DNA of 64,000 bases from Longispora sp040681875 (GCF_040681875.1 NZ_JBFAZP010000008.1:310001-374000); one strand, 5' to 3'. Shown: positions 17,883-25,806, counted from the stretch's first letter. The notes: generated from the letters alone by a model not told the origin. Numbers and translations are program-made.

Positions 17883-18590
17883 ATGCAGCTGTTACGCCGC
17901 CCGGCGGCCCGGTTTGTCCTCCTTCTGGCAGGACTGGCCGTGCTGGGCGGGCTCGTCGCACTGTACGGCCCGCCGGACGTCGCCGCGATCGACGCGTTCA
18001 TCGCCGGCAGCGGCCGGGCCGCCCCGCTCGTCGCCGTCCTCGGATCCATGGTCCTCACCCTCGCGATGGTGCCCCGCACCGTGCTGGCCTTCGTCGGCGG
18101 CCTCCTGTTCGGCGCCCTGCCCGGCGGCCTCTACGTCCTCGTCGGCGCCCTGCTCGGCGCGAGCGTCGGCTTCGCGGCCGGCCGGCTGCTCGGCCGCGAC
18201 TTCGTGGCCGCCCGCACGGCGTCCCGCGCGGGTGGCCGGCTCGCCCGCCTCGACGCCTGGCTCGGCCGGCGCGGCGTGTTCGGGGTGCTCGCCGTCCGCC
18301 TGGTGCCCCTGGCCCCGTACGGGCTGATGAGCTACGCGTTCGGCACCACCGGTACCCGGTTCCGCGACTTCCTCGCCGGCAGCGCGCTGGGCGCCACCCC
18401 GACCAGCTTCGGGTACGCGGCCGTGGGCGCCGCCGCCCTCACCGCCAGCCCCACCGCGCTGGCCGTCGGGGCCGGCGCGCTGGGCCTGCTGATGCTCGGC
18501 GGCACCTGGGCCGCAGGCTGGGCCCGGACCCGCCTCGGCGTGCCGGCGCTCACGGACGCCGGAGCGGAGCGGACCCCCGCCGCCAGCTGA
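17883..18590 (+). CDS. TVP38/TMEM64 (DedA-related) membrane protein
   Basis: A 235-residue integral membrane protein with about five hydrophobic segments. It carries the SNARE-associated/VTT core: VPRTVLAFVGGLLFGALPGGLYVLVGALLGASVGFAAGRLLGRDF, then RLVPLAPYGLMSYAFGTTGTRFRDFLAGSALGATP. The family includes probable lipid scramblases or flippases; its place opposite lysX fits membrane lipid homeostasis, but this is inference. A TACCGT box (17871-17876) ends 6 nt before the ATG, with no ribosome-binding site, so a leaderless mRNA is likely. The stop is 3 bp from the stop of the convergent small gene. Confidence 0.87.
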   Translation: MQLLRRPAARFVLLLAGLAVLGGLVALYGPPDVAAIDAFIAGSGRAAPLVAVLGSMVLTLAMVPRTVLAFVGGLLFGALPGGLYVLVGALLGASVGFAAGRLLGRDFVAARTASRAGGRLARLDAWLGRRGVFGVLAVRLVPLAPYGLMSYAFGTTGTRFRDFLAGSALGATPTSFGYAAVGAAALTASPTALAVGAGALGLLMLGGTWAAGWARTRLGVPALTDAGAERTPAAS

Positions 18591-18593
18591 GCG

Positions 18594-18806
18594 TCACCCC
18601 CGCCGCAGCTCCACCCCGCCCGTGATCGACAACGCCTCCAGCAGCTCCACGAGGTCGACGGCGCTCAGGTCGCGCACCTTGACGGACACCACCCGGTGCG
18701 TCGGATAGTCGCTGGTGGCGGAGCCGTCGCCCAGGATGATGACGGGGTTCGTCGCGACCAGCGTCGGATACAGCTGCGGCCGATCCACGTACTCGATGTT
18801 GACCAT
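18594..18806 (-). CDS. Small conserved-looking protein of unknown function
   Basis: A 70-residue protein: MVNIEYVDRPQLYPTL at the start, a middle PVIILGDGSATSDYPTH, and a helical C-terminal VDLVELLEALSITGGVELRRG. No signal peptide or membrane segment. It has no ribosome-binding site, but a TACTCT -10 box lies 7 nt upstream of its ATG, overlapping on the other strand the -10 box of the ABC transporter gene. That good promoter and normal codon use argue that it is real. Function unknown; co-expression with the ABC transporter is suggested by the shared promoter. Confidence 0.7.
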   Translation of the reverse strand: MVNIEYVDRPQLYPTLVATNPVIILGDGSATSDYPTHRVVSVKVRDLSAVDLVELLEALSITGGVELRRG

Positions 18807-18812
18807 GCGCTC

Positions 18813-18819
18813 TAGAGTA
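18813..18819. promoter_or_regulatory. Symmetric TAGAGTA element: overlapping -10 boxes for two divergent leaderless genes
   Basis: Reading right, TAGAGT (18813-18818) is 6 nt before ATG 18825. Reading left, TACTCT (complement of 18814-18819) is 7 nt before ATG 18806. Only 18 bp separate the two start codons, so the same base pairs serve as -10 in both directions and each -35 region lies in the other gene. Confidence 0.7.
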
Positions 18820-18824
18820 ATTCC

Positions 18825-19727
18825 ATGGCCCAGACCATCGAGGTCCACGAGATCGCCAAGCGCTACAAGGACGTCAAGGCCGTCGATGGCGTCTCGTTCG
18901 CCGTCGAGGAGGGCGAGTTCTTCGGCATCCTCGGCCCCAACGGGGCGGGCAAGACCACCACCCTGGAGATCATCGAGGGGTTGCGGGCCGCCGACTCCGG
19001 CACGGTGAAGGTGTTCGGCGAGTCCCCGTGGCCGCGCAACCCGAGGCTGCTGCCCCGGATCGGGGTCCAGCTCCAGGCCACCGCCTTCTTCGACCGGCAG
19101 ACCACCCGCGAGCAGATCCGCACCTTCGCGGCCCTCTACGGCGTCGGCGGAAAGAAGGCCGACGCGATGCTGGAGACCGTCGGGCTCGCCGAGAAGGCCG
19201 ACGTGCGCACCGAGAAGCTGTCCGGCGGCCAGATGCAGCGGCTGTCGATCGCGTGCGCCCTCGTGCACGACCCCGATCTGGTGTTCCTCGACGAACCCAC
19301 GGCGGCGCTGGACCCGCAGGCCCGCCGCAACCTGTGGGACCTGCTGCGCGCCATCAACGCCCAGGGCCGCACCGTCGTGCTCACCACGCACTACATGGAC
19401 GAGGCCGAGATCCTCTGCGACCGGGTCGCGGTCATGGACCACGGGAGGATCCTGGAACTGGGGCCACCGGCCGCGCTGATCAGCGACCTGGACAGCCCGA
19501 CCCGGATCACCATCGAGTCGGGGCTGCTCACCGAGGCCGCCGCCGGCCAGCTGCCCGACGTGGACCGGGTCGCCGACGACGGCGTGACCCTCACCCTGGA
19601 GACCCGGCAGCCGGCGGGCGTGCTGGTGGCGCTGGCAGAGCGCGACGCCCTGCGCGGGTTGCAGGCGCGCGGCGCCACCCTGGAGGACGTGTTCCTCAAC
19701 CTCACCGGACGGGAGTACCGGGCATGA
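18825..19727 (+). CDS. ABC transporter ATP-binding protein (drug/lipid exporter type)
   Basis: A 300-residue nucleotide-binding subunit. Walker A GPNGAGKTTT, Q loop (GVQLQATAFF), signature LSGGQMQRLS, Walker B LVFLDEPTAALD and switch His (TTHYMDEAE) are all present. After the ATPase core there is the C-terminal DUF4162-like tail typical of ABC-2 exporter ATPases. It overlaps the permease by 4 bp (ATGA) and would form a homodimer with it at the cytoplasmic membrane. The transcript probably starts at the ATG (see the symmetric promoter). Substrate unknown. Confidence 0.94.
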   Translation: MAQTIEVHEIAKRYKDVKAVDGVSFAVEEGEFFGILGPNGAGKTTTLEIIEGLRAADSGTVKVFGESPWPRNPRLLPRIGVQLQATAFFDRQTTREQIRTFAALYGVGGKKADAMLETVGLAEKADVRTEKLSGGQMQRLSIACALVHDPDLVFLDEPTAALDPQARRNLWDLLRAINAQGRTVVLTTHYMDEAEILCDRVAVMDHGRILELGPPAALISDLDSPTRITIESGLLTEAAAGQLPDVDRVADDGVTLTLETRQPAGVLVALAERDALRGLQARGATLEDVFLNLTGREYRA

Positions 19728-20776
19728 AGGGCAGTTTCGCGGCGCTCTCCGGCGCCATGGTCCGCGCGTTCGTGCGCGACCGCACCGCCATGTTCTTCAC
19801 CCTGCTCTTCCCGCTGATGTTCCTCGTCGTCTTCGGCGGGATCTTCAAGGACGCCGGGGTGTCGAAGTCCCGGGTGATCGAGATCGGCCAGGTGTCGATC
19901 CTGGACAACGCGCCGGCCGGGGCCTTCGACGAGGTCCTGGAGATCTCGCGGCAGTCCGACCGGGCGAAGGCCCTCGAAGCCGTCCGGCAGGGCGACTACG
20001 CGGCGGCCATCGAGGCCGACGGCGACCGGCTCGTCGTGCACTACTCGGCGGCCGACCAGGTCCGGGCCGGGGTCGTGCGCGGCGTGCTCCAGTCCGTGGT
20101 GGACGCCGCGAACCGCGACGGCGCCCCGCAGCGGTTCACCCTCGCCACCGAACAGGTGGAGGACAGGTCCCTCAAGGCGATCCAGTACTTCACGCCGGGG
20201 CTGCTGTCCTGGGCCATCTCGATCGGCGCGACGTTCAGCGCCGGGCTGACCCTGGTGGAGTGGCGGCAGAAGAAGATCCTCCGCCGGCTCCGGCTGGCCC
20301 CGGTGCGCACGGCCACCATCGTCGGGGCCCGGGTCTCGGTGAGCGCCCTGGTCGCCCTGGCCCAGTTGGCCGTCTTCATCGGCGTCGCCTCGCTGCCCTA
20401 CTTCGGGCTGAAGCTCGCCCACAACTGGTGGCTGGCGGTCCCGATGGTGCTGTGCGGCACGCTGGCGTTCATGTCGATCGGGCTGGTCGCGGGCGCCGTG
20501 GCGAAAACGGCCGAGTCGGCGAACGCGATCGTGCAGCTGATCGTCATGCCGATGGCGTTCCTGTCCGGGGCGTTCTTCCCGCTGGACAACGCGCCGGGCT
20601 GGCTGAAGAGCGTGTCGAACCTGCTACCCATGCGGCACCTGGTCACCGGCCTACAGGACGCGCTGGTCCGGGACGGGTCGATCGCGAGCGTGCTGACCCC
20701 GATGGGCATCCTGCTCGGCTTCGCCGTGGTGCTCACGGCGGTGGCGACCCGGCTGTTCAGGTGGGACGACGTCTGA
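19724..20776 (+). CDS. ABC-2 type permease
   Basis: A 350-residue membrane subunit of the preceding ATPase. A first helix (about 22-42, FFTLLFPLMFLVVFGGIF) is followed by an external domain of about 130 residues and then five helices in the C-terminal half (from YFTPGLLSWAISIGATFSAGL to the end), the usual ABC2_membrane layout. MPMAFLSGAFFPLDNAPGWLKSVSNLLPMRHLVTGLQD is the typical family block. Exports an unknown small molecule or lipid. Its last 20 bases overlap a small gene on the other strand. Confidence 0.93.
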   Translation: MKGSFAALSGAMVRAFVRDRTAMFFTLLFPLMFLVVFGGIFKDAGVSKSRVIEIGQVSILDNAPAGAFDEVLEISRQSDRAKALEAVRQGDYAAAIEADGDRLVVHYSAADQVRAGVVRGVLQSVVDAANRDGAPQRFTLATEQVEDRSLKAIQYFTPGLLSWAISIGATFSAGLTLVEWRQKKILRRLRLAPVRTATIVGARVSVSALVALAQLAVFIGVASLPYFGLKLAHNWWLAVPMVLCGTLAFMSIGLVAGAVAKTAESANAIVQLIVMPMAFLSGAFFPLDNAPGWLKSVSNLLPMRHLVTGLQDALVRDGSIASVLTPMGILLGFAVVLTAVATRLFRWDDV

Positions 20777-20936
20777 TCCGCTCCTCGACCGCCAGGAGGC
20801 CGGCACGCAGCGTGTCGGCCGCCTCGGTGGACCGGCCCTGCGCGAGCAGGTCGTCCGCCAACTGTCGATAGTGGCGGGCCAGCTCCAGGGGAACGGCGCC
20901 GCCATCGACGCTGCTGGTGCCCCCGCCGACTGACAT
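20757..20936 (-). CDS. Small helical protein downstream of the STAS gene
   Basis: A 59-residue protein starting MSVGGGTSSVDGG, then a helical hairpin (LELARHYRQLADDLLAQGRSTEAADTLRAGLLAVEE) that resembles one TPR unit, ending RIRRRPT. A TACACT -10 box lies 6 nt upstream of the ATG and there is no ribosome-binding site: a leaderless gene with its own promoter, 52 bp after the STAS stop. The protein is too short for a firm family call. It may bind a partner in the STAS pathway, which is only a guess from position. Confidence 0.6.
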   Translation of the reverse strand: MSVGGGTSSVDGGAVPLELARHYRQLADDLLAQGRSTEAADTLRAGLLAVEERIRRRPT

Positions 20937-20988
20937 GGCTTGAGTGTACGGAAGTTGGCGCCTCAGTAAAGAGGTCAGTTTTCGATGG

Positions 20989-21375
20989 CTAGACGGCTGA
21001 ATCTTCCGCCCGGTCGGCGAGTGTGGACCGGGAACGGGGCACCAGCTGGGTGGCCGGGGGCGCCGGCGGGCAGAGCAGGTCGCGGACGCCGACGGCCGTG
21101 AGCACCCGGTCGACGAGCGCGTTCTGGTTGTACACCGAGAAATCGATGCCCATCTGGCGACTGATCCGGTACGCCACGACGAGGATGCCGATGCCCGTGG
21201 AGTCCAGCAGGGTCACCCGGGCGAGGTCGACCCGGATCCGGGTGGGACCCAGTTGGTCGATGGCCTCGGAGATGGCGGCGCGCAGGTCAGGGGCCGTCGC
21301 GTAGTCGATCTCACCGGAGACGGTGACCACAATCTGCCGACCGCCGAGGTCAGCAACGTCGACCGCAAACGTCAT
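20989..21375 (-). CDS. STAS-domain anti-sigma factor antagonist
   Basis: A 128-residue SpoIIAA/RsbV-like protein: VVTVSGEIDYATAPDLRAAI, then the phosphorylation site region LARVTLLDSTGIGILVVAYR with D58-S59. Such proteins bind a partner-switching anti-sigma kinase when unphosphorylated, freeing a sigma-B-like factor. The last 30 residues (CPPAPPATQLVPRSRS) are an unstructured tail. ATG 21375 is preceded by GGGGAG 8 bases upstream; an in-frame ATG at 21477 would add 34 residues of weak quality. No anti-sigma kinase or sigma-B gene is near, so the partner is elsewhere. Confidence 0.9.
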   Translation of the reverse strand: MTFAVDVADLGGRQIVVTVSGEIDYATAPDLRAAISEAIDQLGPTRIRVDLARVTLLDSTGIGILVVAYRISRQMGIDFSVYNQNALVDRVLTAVGVRDLLCPPAPPATQLVPRSRSTLADRAEDSAV

Positions 21376-21530
21376 CCCGTGCTCCCCGGGCGTTGAGGGT
21401 GTGTCTTTGTTCAGCCACACCAGCGTAGCCTCGGTATGGGCAAACGCGCCCGTTACCGCTCCGACAGCCACGATCATGCCAGTCAGGGCGCGGATATACC
21501 AGTCGGGAATCGTATATTACGCACTTTCCA

Positions 21531-21584
21531 TAAAAATAGGTCCTGCCCGGACGGCGGGAACATACCGTCGTCCGGGCGGGAACC
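21531..21584 (-). terminator. Strong Rho-independent terminator of the papain-like protease operon
   Basis: A 16-pair stem (21542-21557 with 21565-21580, two G-T pairs only, 7-base loop) is extended by GGT/ACC. On the minus strand it is followed by CCTATTTTTA (A-run at 21532-21536 on the plus strand). It ends transcripts of the two genes at 23008-21592. Confidence 0.85.
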
Positions 21585-21591
21585 TTCTTTT

Positions 21592-22344
21592 CTACTGCCT
21601 GCGCAGGCGGGGGGCGAACACGACCAGTCCGAGCGCGGCCAGCGCCACGAGCCACGGCCACGTCGGGGAACCGTCCCCGGCAGACTCGCCGTAACCGCCG
21701 GCCTTGCCCGCCTTGTCATAGGCGGAGCCCGGCAGCTTGTCGGCGTAGCGCGAGTTCACGAGCTTCTGGTACGCGGCCAGGCTCACGCCCTCGCCGACCG
21801 AGGTGCGCGCGTCGGCGTTGAGCGGGGTGACCCGGTCGCCACGGAGCACGTACCACGCGTTGATCTGGGGCTCCTTGAACACGGTGCCGCCGGCGCCCGC
21901 CAGGGCGTAGTCGACCTCCTCGCTGCCCTCGGCGATGTTCACCACCGTCCACGCGCCACTCTGCTTCGCCGTCCACACCGAGGCGGACCGGCCGTCGCTG
22001 GCCACCGCCTTCGTCGCGATCATGTCGGTGACCGCCACGGCCGCCGACCCGGACTTCACGAACGCCGGGTTCAGCGAGTAGATCGCCACGGCGTCACCGA
22101 CGACGCGGGGCGCGGCCGCCGTGGCCCGCGCGGCCAGGTCCGCCGGAGCGACGCCCTGCGGGCTCTTGCCGTTCGCGGCGAAGAACCGACCGACCTCCGA
22201 CAGGTTCGCGGAGGTGGCCTGCCGGGCCGCCGCGAGGTCCGCCGCCGAGGGGGCCGCCACGCCGGGCGCCGCCGAGGCGGGGCTCGCGATCAGGAGGGCC
22301 AGGGTGGCGCCTGCTCCCACCAGTACCAGTCTGGGCATGTTCAT
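21592..22344 (-). CDS. Secreted, C-terminally membrane-anchored protein, partner of the papain-like protease
   Basis: A 250-residue protein with an N-terminal signal peptide ending ASPASA-AP. A region of about 190 residues follows (VGRFFAANGKSPQGV..., WTVVNIAEGSEEVDYALAGAG, AWYVLRGDRVTPLNADARTSVGEGVSLAAYQKLVNSRYADKLPGSAYD), then one membrane helix (WPWLVALAALGLVVFAPRLRRQ) with a basic tail. It is therefore anchored outside the membrane. ATG 22344 is used because GAGGTGA lies 5 bases upstream; GTG 22353 sits inside that site. The gene follows the protease stop by 10 bases, so the two are co-translated. No domain recognised. It could be a substrate, inhibitor or docking partner of the protease. 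Confidence 0.8.
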   Translation of the reverse strand: MNMPRLVLVGAGATLALLIASPASAAPGVAAPSAADLAAARQATSANLSEVGRFFAANGKSPQGVAPADLAARATAAAPRVVGDAVAIYSLNPAFVKSGSAAVAVTDMIATKAVASDGRSASVWTAKQSGAWTVVNIAEGSEEVDYALAGAGGTVFKEPQINAWYVLRGDRVTPLNADARTSVGEGVSLAAYQKLVNSRYADKLPGSAYDKAGKAGGYGESAGDGSPTWPWLVALAALGLVVFAPRLRRQ

Positions 22345-22354
22345 GGTGTTCACC

Positions 22355-23008
22355 TCACAGGCCGATCTGGTAGAGGGAGTGGGTCCAGAAGAACGAGTTG
22401 TTGTTGACGTAGTAGCTGTGGGTGCCCCAGTTGTAGCGGGTGCTCGAACCCCACGGGTTGCCCCAGTAGACCCAGCTGCTGGCCGTGTCGTAGCCGTAGA
22501 TGTCCATCATGTGGCCACCGCCGGACTGCCACTCGATCCGCGTCATGATCGGACGGTTGGCGTTGATCTCGGTCTGCACGGTGCTGTAGTTCAGGTAGCC
22601 CGTCACGTACCGGCCGGGCCGGATCCCGATCTTGCTGAACGCGGTCTGGTCGTTGCCGAGGGTCGCCTGGTTGTTCGGGCAGCTCGAGTTCATCGACCGG
22701 TTGAACGCCAGGTTGCAGAACTGGTTCTGGCTGTAGTTGTAGCCGTAGAACGCGGCCACCGTGTTGCCGGACGCCGACCAGCACCAGTTCGAGTACTGCT
22801 GGGCCTGCATCGTGATGTTCAGGCGCTTGGAGGCCAGGGCCGCGCCCACCACGGAGGTGGACTGGCCGGCCGCGGCGGCCGGGGCCGCCGTGCTGCCGGA
22901 GGACGAGGCAGCGGAGGCCGCTGAGGGAACAGCCACCGCCGCCAGGAGTGCCACCGACAGTGCCGCCGCACGTGCCCACTGTGTGGGACCGCGGGTCAGG
23001 GAATTCAT
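22355..23008 (-). CDS. Secreted papain-like cysteine protease (C39-like / AvrRpt2-type fold)
   Basis: A 217-residue protein. The signal peptide ends about residue 33 (AVPSAASA), followed by a Ser/Ala-rich stretch and a papain-like domain from about residue 60. The catalytic site is Q70-x5-C76 (QQYSNWCWSASG), H166 (GGGHMMDIYGYD) and probably N184 (YWGNPWG); C98 and C110 may form a disulfide. The family cleaves peptides; here it is extracellular. First gene of a two-gene operon with a membrane-anchored protein, facing an HTH regulator across a 237-bp gap that contains a palindrome. Many Asn/Tyr/Ser residues in the mature part differ from the Ala/Arg-rich neighbours, as expected of a secreted enzyme. 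Confidence 0.85.
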   Translation of the reverse strand: MNSLTRGPTQWARAAALSVALLAAVAVPSAASAASSSGSTAAPAAAAGQSTSVVGAALASKRLNITMQAQQYSNWCWSASGNTVAAFYGYNYSQNQFCNLAFNRSMNSSCPNNQATLGNDQTAFSKIGIRPGRYVTGYLNYSTVQTEINANRPIMTRIEWQSGGGHMMDIYGYDTASSWVYWGNPWGSSTRYNWGTHSYYVNNNSFFWTHSLYQIGL

Positions 23009-23144
23009 ATCCGCTCCTTGAGGGGTAGGAGAAGTGCCGTTCGCACACGATCTCCCCGCCGGGCCCCCGAGACAACAGCCCAGCGTCAACCAGCGGGAAC
23101 TCAGTGAATTGGGCACGCTCAGGGGTGGCTTTCAGGTGACAGGG

Positions 23145-23160
23145 CTGTGAACATTCACAG
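23145..23160. promoter_or_regulatory. 16-bp palindrome in the protease/regulator intergenic region
   Basis: CTGTGAA-CA-TTCACAG, 7-bp perfect arms, lies 137 bp upstream of the protease start and 86 bp upstream of the HTH protein. A second, weaker stem (CGGACGG...CCGTCCG, about 23172-23197) lies between it and the HTH gene. It is a candidate operator. Confidence 0.55.
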
Positions 23161-23245
23161 ATAGCGACGTACGGACGGTCACCCCCTCGGCCGTCCGGCG
23201 GAGCCAACTGTCGAACGACTCACCCCTGACGCTGGGGAGGCGCAC

Positions 23246-24166
23246 ATGGGGCGTGATGATCTGACGGCGGTGCTGCGGAGTGGTCCCTTCCACCTCGCGC
23301 TGCGCGCCGCCATCGAGGCCCGGGGCCTCGCGTTGCAGAGGATCCAGTTCCGGCTGGCCGAACAGGGCCTGCACGTGGGCGTCGCCACCCTGAGCTACTG
23401 GCAGCAGGGCCGCCGGCGACCCGAACGGCAGGACTCGCTGCGGGCCGTCACGGCGCTGGAGGAGATCCTCGGCCTGCCGCCGGCCGCGCTGACCGTGCTC
23501 CTCGGTCCGCCGCGCCCCCGGGGCCGGGGGGTGGGCCTGCCGCCGGGCGCCCGCCGGTACGCGGAGCTGATCTCGCCCGTGTCCGCCCTCGACCGGATGC
23601 TCGCCGAACTCGACAGCCCGGCCGACGGCAGGCTGCACACGGTCAGCCTGTTCGAGGACATCGACATCGGGGCCGACCGGTCCGGGCTGCGCCGACGATG
23701 TCTGCACGTCGTGAAGGCACACCAGGAGGTCGACCGGTATGTCACGATCTTCCAGGGGGACGAGGGCTGCGACCCCTACCTGATCGAGGTCGTCCCCCTC
23801 GCGAACTGCCGGCTCGGCCGGACCCGCCGCGACGCGGCCTCCGGCATCGTCGTCGCCGAACTGCTGTTCGACCGGACCCTGCGGATCGACGAGACCCACA
23901 TCCTGGAGTACGAGTACCGCGACGCCGGCGGGGTCGAGTGCCGCGACTACCACCGCGGGGTCAGGTTCCCCACCGGGCAGCTCACCGTGCAGGTCCGGTT
24001 CGCGCCCGAGGTGATGCCGGTGCGGTGCTACCGGTACAACCAGCGGTACCTCAACGGACCGGACATCGAGCGCACCGAGCTCACCGTGACCGGACACCGG
24101 ACGATCCACCTGATCGCCACGGAGGTGCCGCCGGGGATCGTCGGAATCCGGTGGGACTGGGAGTAG
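23246..24166 (+). CDS. HTH-domain regulator of unknown family
   Basis: A 306-residue cytoplasmic protein. Residues 14-75 look like an XRE-type helix-turn-helix (FHLALRAAIEARGLALQRIQFRLAEQGLHVGVATLSYWQQGRRRPERQDSLRAVTALEEILGLP). The remaining 230 residues have no domain I recognise; they are rich in beta pattern (LIEVVPLANCRLGRTRRDAASGIVVAELLFDRTLRIDETHILEYEY...) and may be a ligand-binding module. GGGGAGG lies 8 bases before the ATG. Its position opposite the secreted protease operon with a shared gap suggests that it regulates that operon. Confidence 0.75.
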   Translation: MGRDDLTAVLRSGPFHLALRAAIEARGLALQRIQFRLAEQGLHVGVATLSYWQQGRRRPERQDSLRAVTALEEILGLPPAALTVLLGPPRPRGRGVGLPPGARRYAELISPVSALDRMLAELDSPADGRLHTVSLFEDIDIGADRSGLRRRCLHVVKAHQEVDRYVTIFQGDEGCDPYLIEVVPLANCRLGRTRRDAASGIVVAELLFDRTLRIDETHILEYEYRDAGGVECRDYHRGVRFPTGQLTVQVRFAPEVMPVRCYRYNQRYLNGPDIERTELTVTGHRTIHLIATEVPPGIVGIRWDWE

Positions 24167-24226
24167 ACAGATCGGCGGGGTCGCGGCGTTCTCCTCTCTG
24201 ACGACCGAGCGGGGAGGATCTGCGGG

Positions 24227-24727
24227 GTGACGTTCGAGGAGTACGTGACGGCCAGGGGACCGGGGCTGGTCCGGCTGGCCAGGCTGCTGTGCGGGGACCC
24301 GCACCGGGCCGAGGACCTGGTGCAGGAGGTGCTGGCCAAGGCGTACGCGCGGTGGCGGAGGATCGCGGGTACCGAGCGGCCCGATCTGTACGTGCGCCAG
24401 ATGCTCGTCAACCAGAACCGGTCCTGGTGGCGGCTGGGCCGCAACCGGGAACTGGCCGTGTCCGAGCCGGCCGCCTCGGCGACCGTGGCCGGGGCCGAGT
24501 CCGGAGTGGTCGAACGGGACGCGTTGTGGCGCATGGTGCTCACGTTGCCCCAGCGGCAGCGCGCCGTGCTGGTGCTGCGCTTCTACGAGGACCTCGACGA
24601 CGCCGCCATCGCGGAGATCCTCGACGTGTCGCCCGGCACGGTCCGCACCCACGCGATGCGGGCACTGGCCCGACTCCGCGAGCTCCACGCGCCGGAGTTG
24701 GCGCCCAGTACGGGAGGACAGCTGTGA
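24227..24727 (+). CDS. SigE-family (ECF) RNA polymerase sigma factor
   Basis: A 166-residue ECF sigma factor. Region 2 has the family start TFEEYVTARGPGLVRLARLLCGDPHRAEDLVQEVLAKAYARW; region 4 is LPQRQRAVLVLRFYEDLDDAAIAEILDVSPGTVRTHAMRALARLR. This sequence type matches the actinobacterial SigE-family group, usually encoded next to a membrane protein without a classical zinc anti-sigma domain. The start is GTG 24227 after GGGAGGA. It overlaps the next gene by 4 bp (GTGA), so the two products are probably a sigma/regulator pair. Confidence 0.93.
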   Translation: MTFEEYVTARGPGLVRLARLLCGDPHRAEDLVQEVLAKAYARWRRIAGTERPDLYVRQMLVNQNRSWWRLGRNRELAVSEPAASATVAGAESGVVERDALWRMVLTLPQRQRAVLVLRFYEDLDDAAIAEILDVSPGTVRTHAMRALARLRELHAPELAPSTGGQL

Positions 24728-25806
24728 AGATCGAGGAGAGGCTGGCCGAGACCCTGGCGGCGCACGCCGGGGGCGACGTGGACACGGCGGCCCTGCTGGC
24801 CCGGTCGACCGCCCGGGGCAGGTCCGTGCGGCGACGCCGGCACGCGGGGATCGCCCTGGCGGCCGTGGCCGTCCTGGGCGTCGCGGTGGCCGTCCCGGTC
24901 GCGCTGTGGCCGGCCCGGCCCGCGCCGACCGTCCCGATCGCCGTCCCCGTCACCCCTTCCCCGTCCGTGAGCCCGTCCCCGACCGCGCTGGCCGTGCCCA
25001 ACCTGCCGCCGGTCACCGGACAGCGGACCCTGGCGGAGAGCCCGGCGGTGCTCGGCAGCGACCCGGCCCTGGTGCACCTCGCGATGGACCCGCTGCCACT
25101 CGGGCTGCCGGTGGCGAGGTCCTCCGGCGAGTCGACGGTCACGACGCGGTGGGCGAGCTTCCCGGGCAACGAGTACCTGTCCATCGGCGGCACGGTCGGC
25201 GTGCACGTGTACGCCGGCCCCTGGTCCGCCGACAAACTGGACAAGATGACCTTCGTCCGGGACGTCGTGGTCGCCGGCAAGCCGGGCAAGCTCTACGAAC
25301 GCGGGGACGAGGGCGGCTACATCCAGGCCTACACGTCGGTGAGCTGGGAGGCGATGCCGGGCGTCCCGATGGTGGTCGAGGGCGTCAACGGCGCACCGGA
25401 GGCGACGCTGCTCGCCGTCGCGGGGAAACTGCGCTACGACCGGGTCGGGCAGTGCCTCAACACGATGCGGGTGACCGCCGTCCCGCCGGGGGCGACGCTG
25501 TACCGGTGCGACTCGACCGTCCTGGAGACGGGGGAGCTGTACAACGACCGACGGGTCTACCACGGCCCGGCCGGCGCCACCTTCGAGGTGCACGGGGGCG
25601 GGCCGAAGTTCGGCCCCAACCCGGGCGAGACTCCGAACACGACCGTCGCGGGACAACCGGCGTTCTGGGACGAGGGCACGAAGGGGGTGCGCTACCACGC
25701 GCTCCGGGTGCCCGACTGGGACGGGCACGGGGTCTCGGTCATCGTCACCGGCTCCTACGGCCGCGCGGAGGCGGAACTGGTCCTGACGGGGCTGCGGTGG
25801 CCGTAG
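24724..25806 (+). CDS. Single-pass membrane protein coupled to the ECF sigma factor (anti-sigma-like)
   Basis: A 360-residue protein: a cytoplasmic N-terminus of about 38 residues (KIEERLAETLAAHAGGDVDTAALLARSTARGRSVRRRRH), one membrane helix (about 40-62), a Pro/Ser linker (TPSPSVSPSPTALAVP) and a large extracytoplasmic domain (about 100-360) with one probable disulfide pair (QCLNTM, YRCDSTV). The short N-terminus is the expected place to hold the sigma factor. No HxxxCxxC zinc motif is visible. The anti-sigma role is inferred from gene order and topology only. Confidence 0.8.
   Translation: MKIEERLAETLAAHAGGDVDTAALLARSTARGRSVRRRRHAGIALAAVAVLGVAVAVPVALWPARPAPTVPIAVPVTPSPSVSPSPTALAVPNLPPVTGQRTLAESPAVLGSDPALVHLAMDPLPLGLPVARSSGESTVTTRWASFPGNEYLSIGGTVGVHVYAGPWSADKLDKMTFVRDVVVAGKPGKLYERGDEGGYIQAYTSVSWEAMPGVPMVVEGVNGAPEATLLAVAGKLRYDRVGQCLNTMRVTAVPPGATLYRCDSTVLETGELYNDRRVYHGPAGATFEVHGGGPKFGPNPGETPNTTVAGQPAFWDEGTKGVRYHALRVPDWDGHGVSVIVTGSYGRAEAELVLTGLRWP

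Noticed and set aside
21376..21530. Sigma-B-type promoter upstream of the STAS gene
   Set aside because: Some GTTT and GGTAT-like words are present, but not at the expected spacing, so I do not call it.
23099..23135. ACTCAG, GCTCAG and TTTCAG upstream of the HTH gene, similar to the response regulator box
   Set aside because: Spacings are 18 and 13 bp, not 11, and no GGAAAC is shared, so it does not fit the two-component box.
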